Counted from the stretch's first letter, positions 1 to 8,102 are shown. The stretch is 35,524 bases of DNA from CALELM01 sp045617105 (GCA_045617105.1 JAZLHW010000144.1:1-35524), one strand, 5' to 3'. The notes: a model not told the origin generated them from the letters alone. Translations and numbers: made by a program.

Positions 1-80
1 CTAAGTGTGGCAGTCACCATAACCGTGACAAGAACGCCGCAATAAATATTAGAGAAGAAGCTAGGCGAATATCTGCCTAG
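1..80 (+). CDS. tnpB: TnpB (IS200/IS605-family RNA-guided nuclease), C-terminal end only
   Basis: The first codons are outside the window. The visible 25 residues, read from base 3 to the TAG at 78-80, include KCGSHHNRDKNAAINI. This is the end of the zinc-finger region followed by the last RuvC segment (D-x-N-A-A-x-N-I), which is characteristic of TnpB/IS1341-type proteins. TnpB is the RNA-guided DNA endonuclease of IS200/IS605 elements and the ancestor of Cas12. The last 20 bases of the gene form a perfect 6-bp stem hairpin (61-80), as expected where tnpB overlaps its guide-RNA gene. Whether the missing part is intact, and whether a TnpA Y1 transposase accompanies it, cannot be seen here. 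Confidence 0.9.
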   Translation, partial: KCGSHHNRDKNAAINIREEARRISA

Positions 81-220
81 CGTAACTCATAAAGTACCGT
101 GGGTCGCACGGGAATCTACGCCTGTGGAGAGAGTGTAAGTCGTCGCAACTCTTCGGAGTTAGTGGTGCTGTTCTCGCTGAAGCAGGAAGATCCCGCCTCT
201 ATAGGCGGGGGTGCGTTCAC
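1..220 (+). mobile_element. Right end of an IS200/IS605-family element
   Basis: After the tnpB stop there are about 140 bases without a gene, ending in a subterminal hairpin (CCCGCC 192-197 with GGCGGG 204-209) and then TTCAC at 216-220. A hairpin followed within about 10 bases by TTCAA/TTCAC is the usual right-end architecture of these elements, where the Y1 transposase recognises the subterminal hairpin. I place the element boundary at about 220, directly upstream of pyk. The exact cleavage point is inferred. Confidence 0.75.
1..220 (+). ncRNA. Omega RNA (reRNA) scaffold, 3' part
   Basis: TnpB guide RNAs are encoded by the 3' part of tnpB and the element's right end, and the guide is read from flanking DNA. 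Stacked hairpins fit this: 61-80 (CTAGGC/GCCTAG), 98-111 (CCGTG/CACGG), 147-160 (AACTC-TTCG-GAGTT, a UUCG tetraloop) and 192-209 (CCCGCC/GGCGGG). If the boundary at 220 is right, the guide would begin at 221, in the leader of pyruvate kinase. The 5' end lies outside the window or inside tnpB. Confidence 0.6.
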
Positions 221-243
221 GTGAGAAAAATACATAAGATAAT
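216..243 (+). promoter_or_regulatory. Possible pyk promoter overlapping the IS right end
   Basis: TTCACG (216-221) and GATAAT (238-243) are separated by 16 bp and lie 33 bp before the pyk start. The -35-like hexamer would straddle the predicted IS boundary. The match is moderate (4/6 and 5/6), so this is a candidate only. Confidence 0.3.
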
Positions 244-275
244 GGTACGTTGAGAAATGTATGGAGGCAGGCGCA

Positions 276-1691
276 ATGCGAAAGACGAAAATAATATGCA
301 CGATCGGTCCAGCAAGTGAGAATGAAGAAATTCTTACGCAAATGTGTTTTGCAGGAATGAATGTAGCACGGCTCAACTTTTCACACGGCACGCATGAGGA
401 ACATCAGAAAAAGATCGATCTCATCAAAAAGGTGAGAGAAAAATTGAATCTGCCGATTGCGATCATGCTGGATACGAAGGGACCGGAATACAGGATCAAG
501 ACTTTTGAGAACCACAGCGTCACATTGAATGAGGGAGACCGTTTTGTTTTTACTGTGAACGATGTTGTTGGCAACGAGGAACGGGTATCCGTAAACTACA
601 AGGATCTGGTCACAGAGCTTCACAAGGGAGATCGGATTCTGGTCAATAACGGCCTTTTGGTGTTTGAAGTAGAAGAATTAACGGAATCCGATGTCATTTG
701 CAGAGTGCTTGCTGGAGGCGTGATCTCTGACAGGAAAAGTATGAATTTTCCCAATCATGTCATGAAAGGGCCGTACTTGAGCGAAGCCGATAAAGCAGAT
801 CTGCTGTTTGGCATAAAGAATGGGGTGGATTTTGTTGCGGCTTCCTTTGTTTCCAACAAACAGGATATACAGTCGCTGCGGGATTTCTTGGATGCAAACG
901 GCGGCGAGGAGATCGAGACGATCGCCAAGATCGAGAATCGGCCCGGCGTAGAAAATGTTGATGAGATCTGTGAGATTGCAGATGGGATCATGGTGGCAAG
1001 AGGCGACCTTGGGGTGGAGATTCCATTCGTGGAGCTTCCTGCGATCCAGAAGTATCTGATAGGGGAATGCCGGCTTGTGGGAAAGCGAGTCATTACGGCA
1101 ACAGAAATGCTGGAATCCATGATTTATAACCCAAGACCGACGAGAGCGGAAATTTCTGATGTTGCAAATGCTGTGTATGACGGCTCATCGGCAATCATGC
1201 TGTCGGGGGAAACTGCTTCGGGCAAGTATCCGGTGGAAGCCGTAAGAAACATGGCAGAAATTGCTGAGTATACCGAAAAGAAGATCGATTATGTGAAGCG
1301 GTTCAAGCAGACCGATTATGCAATCAAAAGCAATATTGATGCGGTTTCTCATTCGACCTGTGCTATGGTCATTGACACGAGGGCAAAAGCGATCGTGATC
1401 AGCTCCCTGTCTGGTAAAACCGTAAGAATGGTCAGCAGATTTCGGTGTCCTGCGGATATCATTGGAATGACGATCTCGGAGAAGGCATGGAGAAAGCTGA
1501 ACCTTAGCTGGGGTGTTATGCCGGTTCTGAGTGAGGAGTTTCATTCTGTTGATGTGATTTTTTATCATGCTGTCAGACATGCGAAGGAATTGCTGCAATT
1601 AGAAAAAGGCGATAATGTGGTTATTACGGGCGGCCCAACGAGCGGCAAGTCGGGAAATACGAATACCATTCGCTTGGAGACTATTTCTTGA
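276..1691 (+). CDS. pyk: Pyruvate kinase
   Basis: The enzyme catalyses the last step of glycolysis, phosphoenolpyruvate plus ADP to pyruvate plus ATP, in the cytoplasm. The protein has 471 residues, the usual length for a bacterial enzyme without the extra C-terminal phosphohistidine-like domain. It begins MRKTKIICTIGPAS, and carries the catalytic-barrel signatures MLDTKGPE, IAKIENRPGV, MVARGDLGVEIP and TATEMLESM, and the RAEISDVANAV segment. The C-terminal allosteric domain continues to the end. I chose ATG 276 because GGAGG at 263-267 is 8 bases upstream. An in-frame ATG at 261 has no ribosome binding site. It is the first gene after the IS right end, so its regulation may have been altered by that insertion. 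Confidence 0.97.
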   Translation: MRKTKIICTIGPASENEEILTQMCFAGMNVARLNFSHGTHEEHQKKIDLIKKVREKLNLPIAIMLDTKGPEYRIKTFENHSVTLNEGDRFVFTVNDVVGNEERVSVNYKDLVTELHKGDRILVNNGLLVFEVEELTESDVICRVLAGGVISDRKSMNFPNHVMKGPYLSEADKADLLFGIKNGVDFVAASFVSNKQDIQSLRDFLDANGGEEIETIAKIENRPGVENVDEICEIADGIMVARGDLGVEIPFVELPAIQKYLIGECRLVGKRVITATEMLESMIYNPRPTRAEISDVANAVYDGSSAIMLSGETASGKYPVEAVRNMAEIAEYTEKKIDYVKRFKQTDYAIKSNIDAVSHSTCAMVIDTRAKAIVISSLSGKTVRMVSRFRCPADIIGMTISEKAWRKLNLSWGVMPVLSEEFHSVDVIFYHAVRHAKELLQLEKGDNVVITGGPTSGKSGNTNTIRLETIS

Positions 1692-1723
1692 GGAAAATTT
1701 TGCTGGTTTTGAGGTGATAAGTG

Positions 1724-2332
1724 ATGTTCCGATGCAGTAAGACGGCAGCGATCCTGACGGCTTTTACGGCTGCAGTCTGCTTTGTTTCAGCAGGCTGCAG
1801 TGATGAGGCGGAGGAGAATGTTTCTGACACGGAGAGTGCAGCAGAAACTACGGGGACTTTGGCAGAGGAAGAGGAACTGCTGGAGGATCAGCAGCTGGTT
1901 GACGATAATGGCGAGTTCTATCATTTGCATAGGAATCGGGACGGTTCGGAAACGGCGACTTATCCGGACGGGCGAGAGGTGACCTTCTGCCGCAATTCGG
2001 ATAATTCTTTGTCGGTTATTTCCGGAGCAGCTGGACTTTTGGGGGCGATGGCGGCAGGATATTATTTGGCACATGGCTTCAGCGGAGGGTCGGCAGGGAA
2101 TTTTGGTTCGTATGATCCAAATACAAGAAGATATGTGCCAAGCCAGACGCTTGCAAGAGTACCAAAGCAGGAGAAGGAAGATAAGCAGGGGGGAACTTCG
2201 GCAGGAAGTGCAGGCAGGTCATCTGCCAAGAAATCCTCCTCCAATGTGGAAAAGAGCAAGAACAGTACCGCAAAAAGCAAGTCTGCCAAGAGCGGATTTG
2301 GGAAGGCGGGAGCAAGAAGCGGAACCTCGTGA
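1724..2332 (+). CDS. Putative lipoprotein upstream of an ATP-grasp protein
   Basis: This is a 202-aa protein with an N-terminal hydrophobic stretch and a lipobox-like VSAGC ending at Cys25, so it is probably lipid-anchored outside the cytoplasmic membrane. An acidic segment follows, then YHLHRNRDGSETATYPDGREV. A glycine-rich hydrophobic stretch (GAAGLLGAMAAGYYLAHGFSGG) comes next, and the tail is rich in Ser and Lys. Such tails occur in small lipoproteins of the YgiB/UPF0323 kind that sit next to glutathionylspermidine-synthase-like genes, which is the arrangement here. I chose ATG 1724, with GAGGTG 8 bases upstream, over an adjacent GTG. It is probably cotranscribed with the next gene, whose ribosome binding site lies 18 bases after this stop. 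Biochemical function is unknown. Confidence 0.75.
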   Translation: MFRCSKTAAILTAFTAAVCFVSAGCSDEAEENVSDTESAAETTGTLAEEEELLEDQQLVDDNGEFYHLHRNRDGSETATYPDGREVTFCRNSDNSLSVISGAAGLLGAMAAGYYLAHGFSGGSAGNFGSYDPNTRRYVPSQTLARVPKQEKEDKQGGTSAGSAGRSSAKKSSSNVEKSKNSTAKSKSAKSGFGKAGARSGTS

Positions 2333-2367
2333 CTTTCACTGGGGGTTACAGGAGGAGAGGAAACGAT

Positions 2368-3729
2368 ATGCGTTCTTTTAATCGGGTGCGTCCTTCCAGC
2401 TTTGCAGATAGTTTGGATACGGAAATCTTTACATTTGTTTCCTGTGAAGGATATGAAGATCGCTATCCAACGCAGGAAGCTGCACGCTTGTCCAGAGACC
2501 GGGTGAAGGAGCTTCGGGCAGCCAGCGGAAGGCTGTATCGAATTTTTCAAAAAACGATGCAGGTGATTCAGGCAGGGGATGCAACCCTGCTGGACAGCTT
2601 GGGGATCGCTTTGCCGCTTCGTCCTTTCTTGGACATTAAAAACCGTTTGGAGCTGCCGACGTATCTCAGTCGGTTCGATTATGTACTGCGTGAGGACGGG
2701 AAACTCAAGATGGTGGAGCTGAATGCAGATACGCCCTGTGCCATTGTGGAGGCTTACTACGGGAATCAGGTAGCGGCTGAGTTCTTTCGGGAGGAAGATC
2801 CGAACAGGGGCTGTGCAGAGAGCCTGAGGCGTTTTTTGCTGCAGATGTATCGGAGCTTTCAGCTGATGGCGATGGATCTCTCAGATGGGGAAATGAGCTA
2901 TGACCGTCCGTTTGTCTTTTCCTGCTTTGATGACTATGTGGAGGATAAGGCAACGACAATGTTTTTGATGAACCAGCTGAAGATGGCATTGAAGGAAATG
3001 TATCCGCTGATCGATACGGAACAGGCAGTATGCTACTGTTCATTCTATGACCTTCAGGTAGATGAAGATGGGGTGCTTTTGCCAGACGGGAGAAATGCGG
3101 GAGCACTCTATCGTCTTCATCCGATGGAGCTTTTGATTGAGGAAAAGGCGGAAGATGAGACCAGCCTTGGCGAGTATTTCATGGACAGATACCGTGCAGG
3201 GTGCTTTCAGATGTTCAATCCGCCGGAGGCTATCGTTTTGCAGAGCAAGGCATTGCAGGCACTGATTTGGGCATTGCATGAGGATAGGAAGTTTTTCACG
3301 GCAGAGGAGCATGAGGTGATAGAGGAATACATGCTGCCTTCGTATTTTGATGAGAAGGATTTTCTTGCAAATGCATCTTCGAGTCTTGAGTATGTGAAGA
3401 AGCCTGTGTGGGGCAGGGAAGGAAGCCGAATTTCTGTCGTAAAGCCTGTCAGTTCCTCCTTGCGGGAAGAAAAACGCACGGAGATCCTCTATGAAAAGGA
3501 GGTCACGGAGGACGATCCTATTCAGCTGGAGAGTGAAGCCTATCTCTATCAGGAATTTGCCGAAACGAAGCAGGTGAGCCTTCGGACCGATTCGGGGAAG
3601 AAGAATGGCTATCTGACCTTTTCCTGCTTTTTGCACGGGAAAAATCCTTCCGCTGTTTACGCAAGGTTCAGTGAGTATGAAATTGCAGGAATCGAATCGT
3701 ACTGGGCACCTATTTTGTATGAGGATTAG
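2368..3729 (+). CDS. Glutathionylspermidine synthase-like ATP-grasp protein (YgiC type)
   Basis: This 453-aa protein matches the C-terminal synthetase half of glutathionylspermidine synthase. It carries MVELNADTPCAIVEAYY near residue 120, a KKPVWGREGSRISVV nucleotide-binding stretch near residue 350, a SEAYLYQEFAE segment, and ends GIESYWAPILYED. The family joins a carboxylate to an amine using ATP. Single-domain relatives such as E. coli YgiC have no firmly established substrate, and none can be read here. ATG 2368 follows AGGAGGAGAGG at 2350-2360. The gene follows the lipoprotein gene, echoing ygiB-ygiC, so the enzyme may act on something presented by that lipoprotein. The last 20 bases overlap the convergent Gx transporter gene. 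Confidence 0.85.
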   Translation: MRSFNRVRPSSFADSLDTEIFTFVSCEGYEDRYPTQEAARLSRDRVKELRAASGRLYRIFQKTMQVIQAGDATLLDSLGIALPLRPFLDIKNRLELPTYLSRFDYVLREDGKLKMVELNADTPCAIVEAYYGNQVAAEFFREEDPNRGCAESLRRFLLQMYRSFQLMAMDLSDGEMSYDRPFVFSCFDDYVEDKATTMFLMNQLKMALKEMYPLIDTEQAVCYCSFYDLQVDEDGVLLPDGRNAGALYRLHPMELLIEEKAEDETSLGEYFMDRYRAGCFQMFNPPEAIVLQSKALQALIWALHEDRKFFTAEEHEVIEEYMLPSYFDEKDFLANASSSLEYVKKPVWGREGSRISVVKPVSSSLREEKRTEILYEKEVTEDDPIQLESEAYLYQEFAETKQVSLRTDSGKKNGYLTFSCFLHGKNPSAVYARFSEYEIAGIESYWAPILYED

Positions 3730-4225
3730 GGACGATGCGAGGGAGCTTGTGCAGAAGGAATTTTGCAAGGAAGCCGATGAGAATTCCTGTTGCTATGCCG
3801 CAGGTTCCGAGAATCGGGAAATAGCCAGCCAGTTCCACGCTTTGCATGATGAGCATAGCGGCGAGAAGCTGTCCTGCATTATGAAAGAATCCGCCTGCGG
3901 CACTGATTCCAATGACGGAAAAGAGAGAGCTGCGTTTTAGGAGCAGCATGAAGGAGAGACTGACAAGACCTCCGGCTACGCTGTAGCAAAAGACAGTAGG
4001 CCCGCCGCCGAAGAGGGAAGCAAGCAGGGTGCGGACAAGAACGATAAGAAGTACATCATAGGCACTTGGCAGTGTATAGAGTGCAGCAACGGTGACAAGG
4101 TTGGCAAGACCGAGCTTTGCACCGGGCGCAAGGAAAGGCAGGGGGAGCAATCCCTCCAGCAGGAAAAGCACAAGGGACTGTGCAATTAGGAGGGACAGGT
4201 AAACGAGGCGGAAGGTTTTCGTCAT
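3710..4225 (-). CDS. Gx transporter family membrane protein (heptaprenyl diphosphate synthase component I-like)
   Basis: This is a 171-aa integral membrane protein made almost wholly of hydrophobic helices. It has the small-residue signatures PGAKLGLANLVTVAALY, LLASLFGGGPTVFCYSVAGGLVSL and GFFHNAGQLLAA that define this ECF-S-like family. Older annotations call it heptaprenyl diphosphate synthase component I, but current usage treats it as a small-molecule uptake component of unknown substrate. Its ATG overlaps the stop of the upstream NusG-II gene by 4 bases (ATGA), showing translational coupling. The 3' end runs 20 bases into the convergent ATP-grasp gene. Confidence 0.85.
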   Translation of the reverse strand: MTKTFRLVYLSLLIAQSLVLFLLEGLLPLPFLAPGAKLGLANLVTVAALYTLPSAYDVLLIVLVRTLLASLFGGGPTVFCYSVAGGLVSLSFMLLLKRSSLFSVIGISAAGGFFHNAGQLLAAMLIMQSVELAGYFPILGTCGIATGILIGFLAKFLLHKLPRIVPNPHTK

Positions 4226-4614
4226 TGGTTGCCGCCTCCTTTTTTTTCTGCATGTATGACAAAGAATCCTTTGTCATGGTCCCTTACCTCGATCAACAGC
4301 TTGTGAGGCAGACAGGCGATCGTGTCACCGCTCTTTTTGGCAGTTCCCATACGCTTGCAGGTGCCGTCAGGGCAGTCTGCCTCTATGACGGAGATGGACT
4401 GCTCCTTGATCTCTATGACATTGCTTCCGTATGCGGTCTGCAGGCAGATGGTTTCCGTTCCTTGGTGACTGCTTAGGCAGATGGTTTGATAGGGCTTTCC
4501 GTCAATGCTGATCTCTGCATATAGGCTGCCTGTGTGTGCCTGTGCAAGGAATGGGACAGGAAGGAGGGAAAGCAGGAACAGGAAAATAATCAGAAGGACA
4601 TCGTTTTTTTTCAT
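4222..4614 (-). CDS. NusG domain II-containing secreted or anchored protein
   Basis: This is a 130-aa protein with an N-terminal membrane anchor or signal segment (VLLIIFLFLLSLLPVPFL). It is followed by a NusG domain II: ISIDGKPYQTICL, then GSNVIEIKEQSISVIEADCPDGTC and SGDTIACLPHKLLIEV. The CPDGTC and ACLPH cysteines are a conserved feature of this extracytoplasmic family. In Firmicutes it regularly sits beside Gx transporter genes, as here, and often near flavin or electron-transfer functions. Its molecular role is not established. It is first in a two-gene operon on the minus strand, divergent from alr. Confidence 0.88.
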   Translation of the reverse strand: MKKNDVLLIIFLFLLSLLPVPFLAQAHTGSLYAEISIDGKPYQTICLSSHQGTETICLQTAYGSNVIEIKEQSISVIEADCPDGTCKRMGTAKKSGDTIACLPHKLLIEVRDHDKGFFVIHAEKKGGGNQ

Positions 4615-4722
4615 CGTTACGCTCCGTGGAACTCTAGGGTTCGTGTCTTTTTATTTTCTCTCATGTGGTGTAAAATATGGTAAGGGTTTAAGTTATTGGA
4701 TATTGGGAAAAGAGGCATATAA

Positions 4723-5832
4723 ATGGCGAATCGTGATGTTTGGGCAGAGATCGATCTTGGGGCGATCGCACACAATTTTAGGGAGATCAGAAGCTGCATC
4801 AAGGAAGGTGCAAAGCTTTGTGCAGTTGTTAAGGCGAATGCCTATGGGCATGGTGCGGTTGCAGCAGCACAGAAAGCACTCGAGGCAGGAGCAGATTACT
4901 TGGCAACGGCAGTTCCCAGTGAGGCGTTGGAGCTTCGTCAGGCAGGCTTTACGGCACCTATCTTGATTTTGGGAATCGTCCCAAAGGAATTTGCACATGA
5001 ACTTGTTTCGCAGGACATTACGCAGACGGTTTGCAGTATGGATCTGGCAGAAGCTATTTCTGAGGAGGCTGTCCGTCAAGGAAAAACGGCGAGGGTGCAT
5101 CTCAAGGTGGAAACCGGCATGGGACGTATCGGCGTGTGTCCTGAGGATGCTCCCGTGCTGGCGAAGAAGCTGGCAAGCCTTCCGAATATCGAGCTGGAGG
5201 GTATGTTTTCACATTTTTCGATGGCGGATATCAAGGACAAGAGCTTTACGAAGCAGCAGCTGAAACGCTTTCAGCAGGCGGCGGACGGGATAGAAGCGGC
5301 AGGGATACATATTCCTATCAAGCATATCGCGGAATCAGCGGCGATCCTTGAAATTCCTGAGGCACATTTTGACATGGTGCGTGCAGGCATTATCGAGTAC
5401 GGGCTGTGGCCGTCAAGTGAGGTCTCGCGTCCAATCGAGCTTCGTCAGGCAATGAAGCTGCAGGCAAGGATCGCATTTATCAAGACTGTGCATGTCGGAG
5501 AATCCATCAGCTACGGCAGGGAATTCATTGCAGAGCGTGAGTCGCGTATCGCAACGCTTCCTCTTGGATATGCAGATGGCTATATCCGTGCCTATGCAAA
5601 GAGGGGCGAGGTGGAGATCTGCGGCAAGAGGGCAAAGATTGCAGGACGTATCTGCATGGATCAGTTCATGGTAGATATCACGGACATTCCTGAGGCAAAG
5701 GTGGGCGATATTGCAACGCTCTTTGGTTCGGAAACCCTGACCACGGACGAAGCGGCAGGCTGGCTGGATACTATCAATTATGAGGTCACCTGCCTTGTCT
5801 CCGAGCGAGTGCCGAGAATCTATCGAGGCTGA
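4723..5832 (+). CDS. alr: Alanine racemase
   Basis: This PLP enzyme interconverts L- and D-alanine for peptidoglycan synthesis. The protein has 369 residues, full length for the family. The PLP lysine is Lys37 in CAVVKANAYGHGA. The second catalytic residue is probably Tyr264 in ISYGREF. Other signatures are VHLKVETGMGRIG, MFSHFSMAD, HIAESAAIL and RICMDQFMVDIT. The ATG at 4723 starts MANRDVWAEIDLGAIAHN, a typical Alr N-terminus. The gene is divergent from the NusG-II/Gx pair and convergent with the small gene at 5842. Confidence 0.97.
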   Translation: MANRDVWAEIDLGAIAHNFREIRSCIKEGAKLCAVVKANAYGHGAVAAAQKALEAGADYLATAVPSEALELRQAGFTAPILILGIVPKEFAHELVSQDITQTVCSMDLAEAISEEAVRQGKTARVHLKVETGMGRIGVCPEDAPVLAKKLASLPNIELEGMFSHFSMADIKDKSFTKQQLKRFQQAADGIEAAGIHIPIKHIAESAAILEIPEAHFDMVRAGIIEYGLWPSSEVSRPIELRQAMKLQARIAFIKTVHVGESISYGREFIAERESRIATLPLGYADGYIRAYAKRGEVEICGKRAKIAGRICMDQFMVDITDIPEAKVGDIATLFGSETLTTDEAAGWLDTINYEVTCLVSERVPRIYRG

Positions 5833-5841
5833 GAGGCAGCT

Positions 5842-6309
5842 TCAGTCCAGCTGTTTTTTCCAGTATTCCAGATCCGGCTCATTGAGCGGCAGGTCGATGG
5901 TCTGCCCGTTACTGTAGTAGAAGCGGAAGCGCACGCTGTCTGCCTTGCGGATCGCAGGAAGGCTGGAACGTGGAAGCTCGACAAACAGTTTGTTTTCGTG
6001 CTGAAAGCGGTGTTCTGCATCGTCTGCTGATGCGGCGGACTGCTTTACATTGGCACGCATCTCCCACGGCTCGCCGTCTGTGTAGAGAATGGCACGGGGC
6101 TCCATCTTGGCATCATCGTAGCGGTAGTCCCAAATCGAGAGTACGGCTCCTTCCAATTTGCCGTTTTCTGTATGGGAGCTTTGGAAATCAATGCGGCAGT
6201 AGGCAGACAGGCTGTCTGCCGTGCGGTGATCTATGTGCCATAAGTAGGAAAGACCGAAGCCTCCTGCCATGATAAAGAGAATACCGAGAATGGTAAAAAA
6301 ACGTTTCAA
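5842..6309 (-). CDS. Hypothetical membrane-anchored protein
   Basis: This protein has about 155 residues. An N-terminal transmembrane segment (FFTILGILFIMAGGFGLSYLW) is followed by an extracytoplasmic domain with no family I recognise (GAVLSIWDYRYDDAKMEPRAILYTDGEPWEMRAN, then RFYYSNGQTIDLPLNEPDLEYW). I chose the TTG at 6309 because AGGAAG lies 7 bases upstream. ATG 6327 is possible but lacks a ribosome binding site, and the frame stays open to 6486. It ends 10 bases from the convergent alr stop. Confidence 0.6.
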   Translation of the reverse strand: MKRFFTILGILFIMAGGFGLSYLWHIDHRTADSLSAYCRIDFQSSHTENGKLEGAVLSIWDYRYDDAKMEPRAILYTDGEPWEMRANVKQSAASADDAEHRFQHENKLFVELPRSSLPAIRKADSVRFRFYYSNGQTIDLPLNEPDLEYWKKQLD

Positions 6310-6345
6310 GAAATCACTTCCTAACATTGCTTTTCGGGAGGATAG

Positions 6346-6395
6346 AACCCAGCAGAGCGAAATGACCTGTGCATTTTGTTTCTGTTGGGTTTTTT
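6346..6395 (+). terminator. Terminator-like hairpin
   Basis: AACCCAGCAG (6346-6355) pairs with CTGTTGGGTT (6382-6391) apart from one G-T wobble and is followed by TTTT. On the plus strand it resembles a Rho-independent terminator with a long loop. On the minus strand it would lie in the leader of the 5842-6309 gene. Confidence 0.4.
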
Positions 6396-6590
6396 CGTGG
6401 GTGGATTTATTCTTCATTAAAGCATAAGGAACAGATCCGTGCAAGTATTTTGTCAACAGTGGTACAGCCAAGAGGATATCCTCCAAGATACTAGGTGCAA
6501 TCTATGATTATTTTCTTTCCGCAATCTGCATTTGCAGTACGTTCCTCTTATGGGAAGAATCTTGCGGCACGGGATCAATGGCATAAAATT

Positions 6591-6627
6591 ACAGCCATGT
6601 CAGGCTTTTGGTAACCTGCATGGCTGT
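6591..6627. repeat. Long intergenic palindrome
   Basis: ACAGCCATG-T-CAGG (6591-6604) pairs with CCTG-CATGGCTGT (6615-6627), giving 13 bp with one bulged T and a 10-base loop. There is no clear T run, so it may be a small palindromic repeat rather than a terminator. Confidence 0.45.
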
Positions 6628-6668
6628 ATGTTTATGGTCTGCTTGCCAGATTTTGGCAGAGTCAGTTG

Positions 6669-6814
6669 TAACTTAGCACAGATGTCCCCTTCTTCAACAG
6701 CTTGCTGTAAGCGGAGGAAGCCAAATTTTAATAAGCGGTGAGCATATCTCCCGCTTCGTTGAAACGCAAATTGGAGGGAAAATGCTTATGGCATTTTCTT
6801 GAACAATGGCGTTA
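6669..6814 (+). repeat. 146-bp interspersed MITE-like repeat, copy A
   Basis: This copy has a diverged left end (TAACTTAGC against TAACGAAGC in other copies) and an intact right end GGCGTTA followed by TA. Its interior is nearly identical to the copy at 13072. The right end plus flank forms TATAAT at 6813-6818, a perfect -10 hexamer, 64 bases before the next gene's start. Confidence 0.9.
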
Positions 6815-6882
6815 TAATATAAGCACAAATGTTTATCTCAAAAGAACTACAGGATAAGTTTCACGGAAGGAGCTGGTGTGTT

Positions 6883-8091
6883 ATGGGGTTGTTTCGTTAC
6901 AGGGCGCAGGATGCAGATGGGGTATTGCAGGAAGGCGAGCTTCAAGCGGAGAGTGCGAGGGAGGCGGCGCGGGTGATCCGAGGGCAGATGCTGCGTGTGC
7001 TTCAAGTGCAGGAGGTACGGGAAACATGCAGGAAATGGAAGGGGTGGAAGCATCTTTCCCTGCAGCGGAGACATGCGGTGCTTTTTTGCCGCCAGCTTGC
7101 CGTGATGATAGATACACAGCCACTGCATCAGGTTTTGTCAGCGATTGGAAGCCAAGGCGGTGAGAAGGCATATCAGGAAATGGTGCAGAAGGTGTATGCA
7201 GAGGTGGAGCTGGGGCGTGGGCTGTCGGAGGCTCTTCGGGGCTACGATGATATTTTTCCGAGAAGTGCTATTCAGCTGATTGCGGCGGGTGAAGCAAGCG
7301 GAACTCTGCCTGAGGTGCTGAACCGGCTGGCTGAGCATTTGGAGAAGGATTATGCGGCGAGGCAAAGGTTTCAGGCAATTCTCGTATATCCTGTGATCCT
7401 TGCGGCAAGTGCATTGATCGTTGGCATCATCATGGTATTTTTTATTTTGCCTTCATTTGCGGCATTTTTTGAAGGTTTGTCCATGGAGCTTCCCCTGCCG
7501 ACGAGAATACTGCTGTTTCTTGGAAAGCTGTTGACGGAGGACGGTGCATGGATCGCAGGAGGAGGCTTGTTCCTGCTTGTTCTTTTTGCATGGCTGTATT
7601 CTGTGGAAGGGGTACGCTATGCGGTGGACAGGTGGCTTTTGAGGATTCCTGTTTTTGGACAGCTCAAGCAAGAAACGGCTTGGATGTATCTTTTGGGAAC
7701 GCAGGCGGTACTCTTGGAGAGCGGGATCCGCATGGATATGGCACTGGAGCTTGGAAAAGAAGTGACAGAGAACCGTTATCTGCAGAGGTTTATGGAAAAC
7801 ATGAGGAAGGAGGTTTTGGGAGGCAGTACGTTGACGGCGGTGCTATCCGGCTGTCCTGTGTTTCCTGCGATGCTCCTTCAGCTTGTTGATGCGGGGGAGC
7901 GTGCCGGCAGGCTGGAGGAAATGCTTCAAAAGGCGGCAGATTATTGCCAGCTGTCTGCGGAGATCCACACACAAAAAATGCAGGCTCTTTTGGAGCCTGC
8001 ACTCATACTTGTCATGGGAGGTGTTGTAATCTTTTTTGTCCTTGCGGTTGCCGTTCCCATGCTGGATTCCATGGAAGCCGTGGGAATATGA
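6883..8091 (+). CDS. Type II secretion system F family protein (GspF/PilC-like)
   Basis: This is a 402-aa inner-membrane platform protein of the family that anchors the pseudopilus or type IV pilus assembly machine. It has the two-repeat T2SF layout. The first domain spans about 60-185 (LFCRQLAVMIDTQPLHQVLSAI ... GEASGTLPEVLNRLAEHLEKD), then a membrane segment (YPVILAASALIVGIIMVFFILP) and a central helix (GLFLLVLFAWLYS). The second domain (LGTQAVLLESGIRMDMALELG ... DAGERAGRLEEMLQKAADYC) is followed by a C-terminal helix (LILVMGGVVIFFVLAVAVPML). I chose ATG 6883, with GGAAGGAG 10 bases upstream, over an in-frame ATG at 6829. No ATPase, pilin or secretin gene is nearby, so it may work with components encoded elsewhere. 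Confidence 0.88.
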   Translation: MGLFRYRAQDADGVLQEGELQAESAREAARVIRGQMLRVLQVQEVRETCRKWKGWKHLSLQRRHAVLFCRQLAVMIDTQPLHQVLSAIGSQGGEKAYQEMVQKVYAEVELGRGLSEALRGYDDIFPRSAIQLIAAGEASGTLPEVLNRLAEHLEKDYAARQRFQAILVYPVILAASALIVGIIMVFFILPSFAAFFEGLSMELPLPTRILLFLGKLLTEDGAWIAGGGLFLLVLFAWLYSVEGVRYAVDRWLLRIPVFGQLKQETAWMYLLGTQAVLLESGIRMDMALELGKEVTENRYLQRFMENMRKEVLGGSTLTAVLSGCPVFPAMLLQLVDAGERAGRLEEMLQKAADYCQLSAEIHTQKMQALLEPALILVMGGVVIFFVLAVAVPMLDSMEAVGI

Positions 8092-8102
8092 GATTGGGAC
8101 GG

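Larger units (their letters stand above)
6310..6668. other. Intergenic stretch with two hairpins, no gene recognised
   Basis: I see no convincing gene. The minus frame of the 5842 gene stays open here without a usable start, and a short plus-strand ORF at 6532-6741 resembles nothing. The stretch holds the hairpins listed at 6346 and 6591 and then the interspersed repeat at 6669. Confidence 0.5.
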
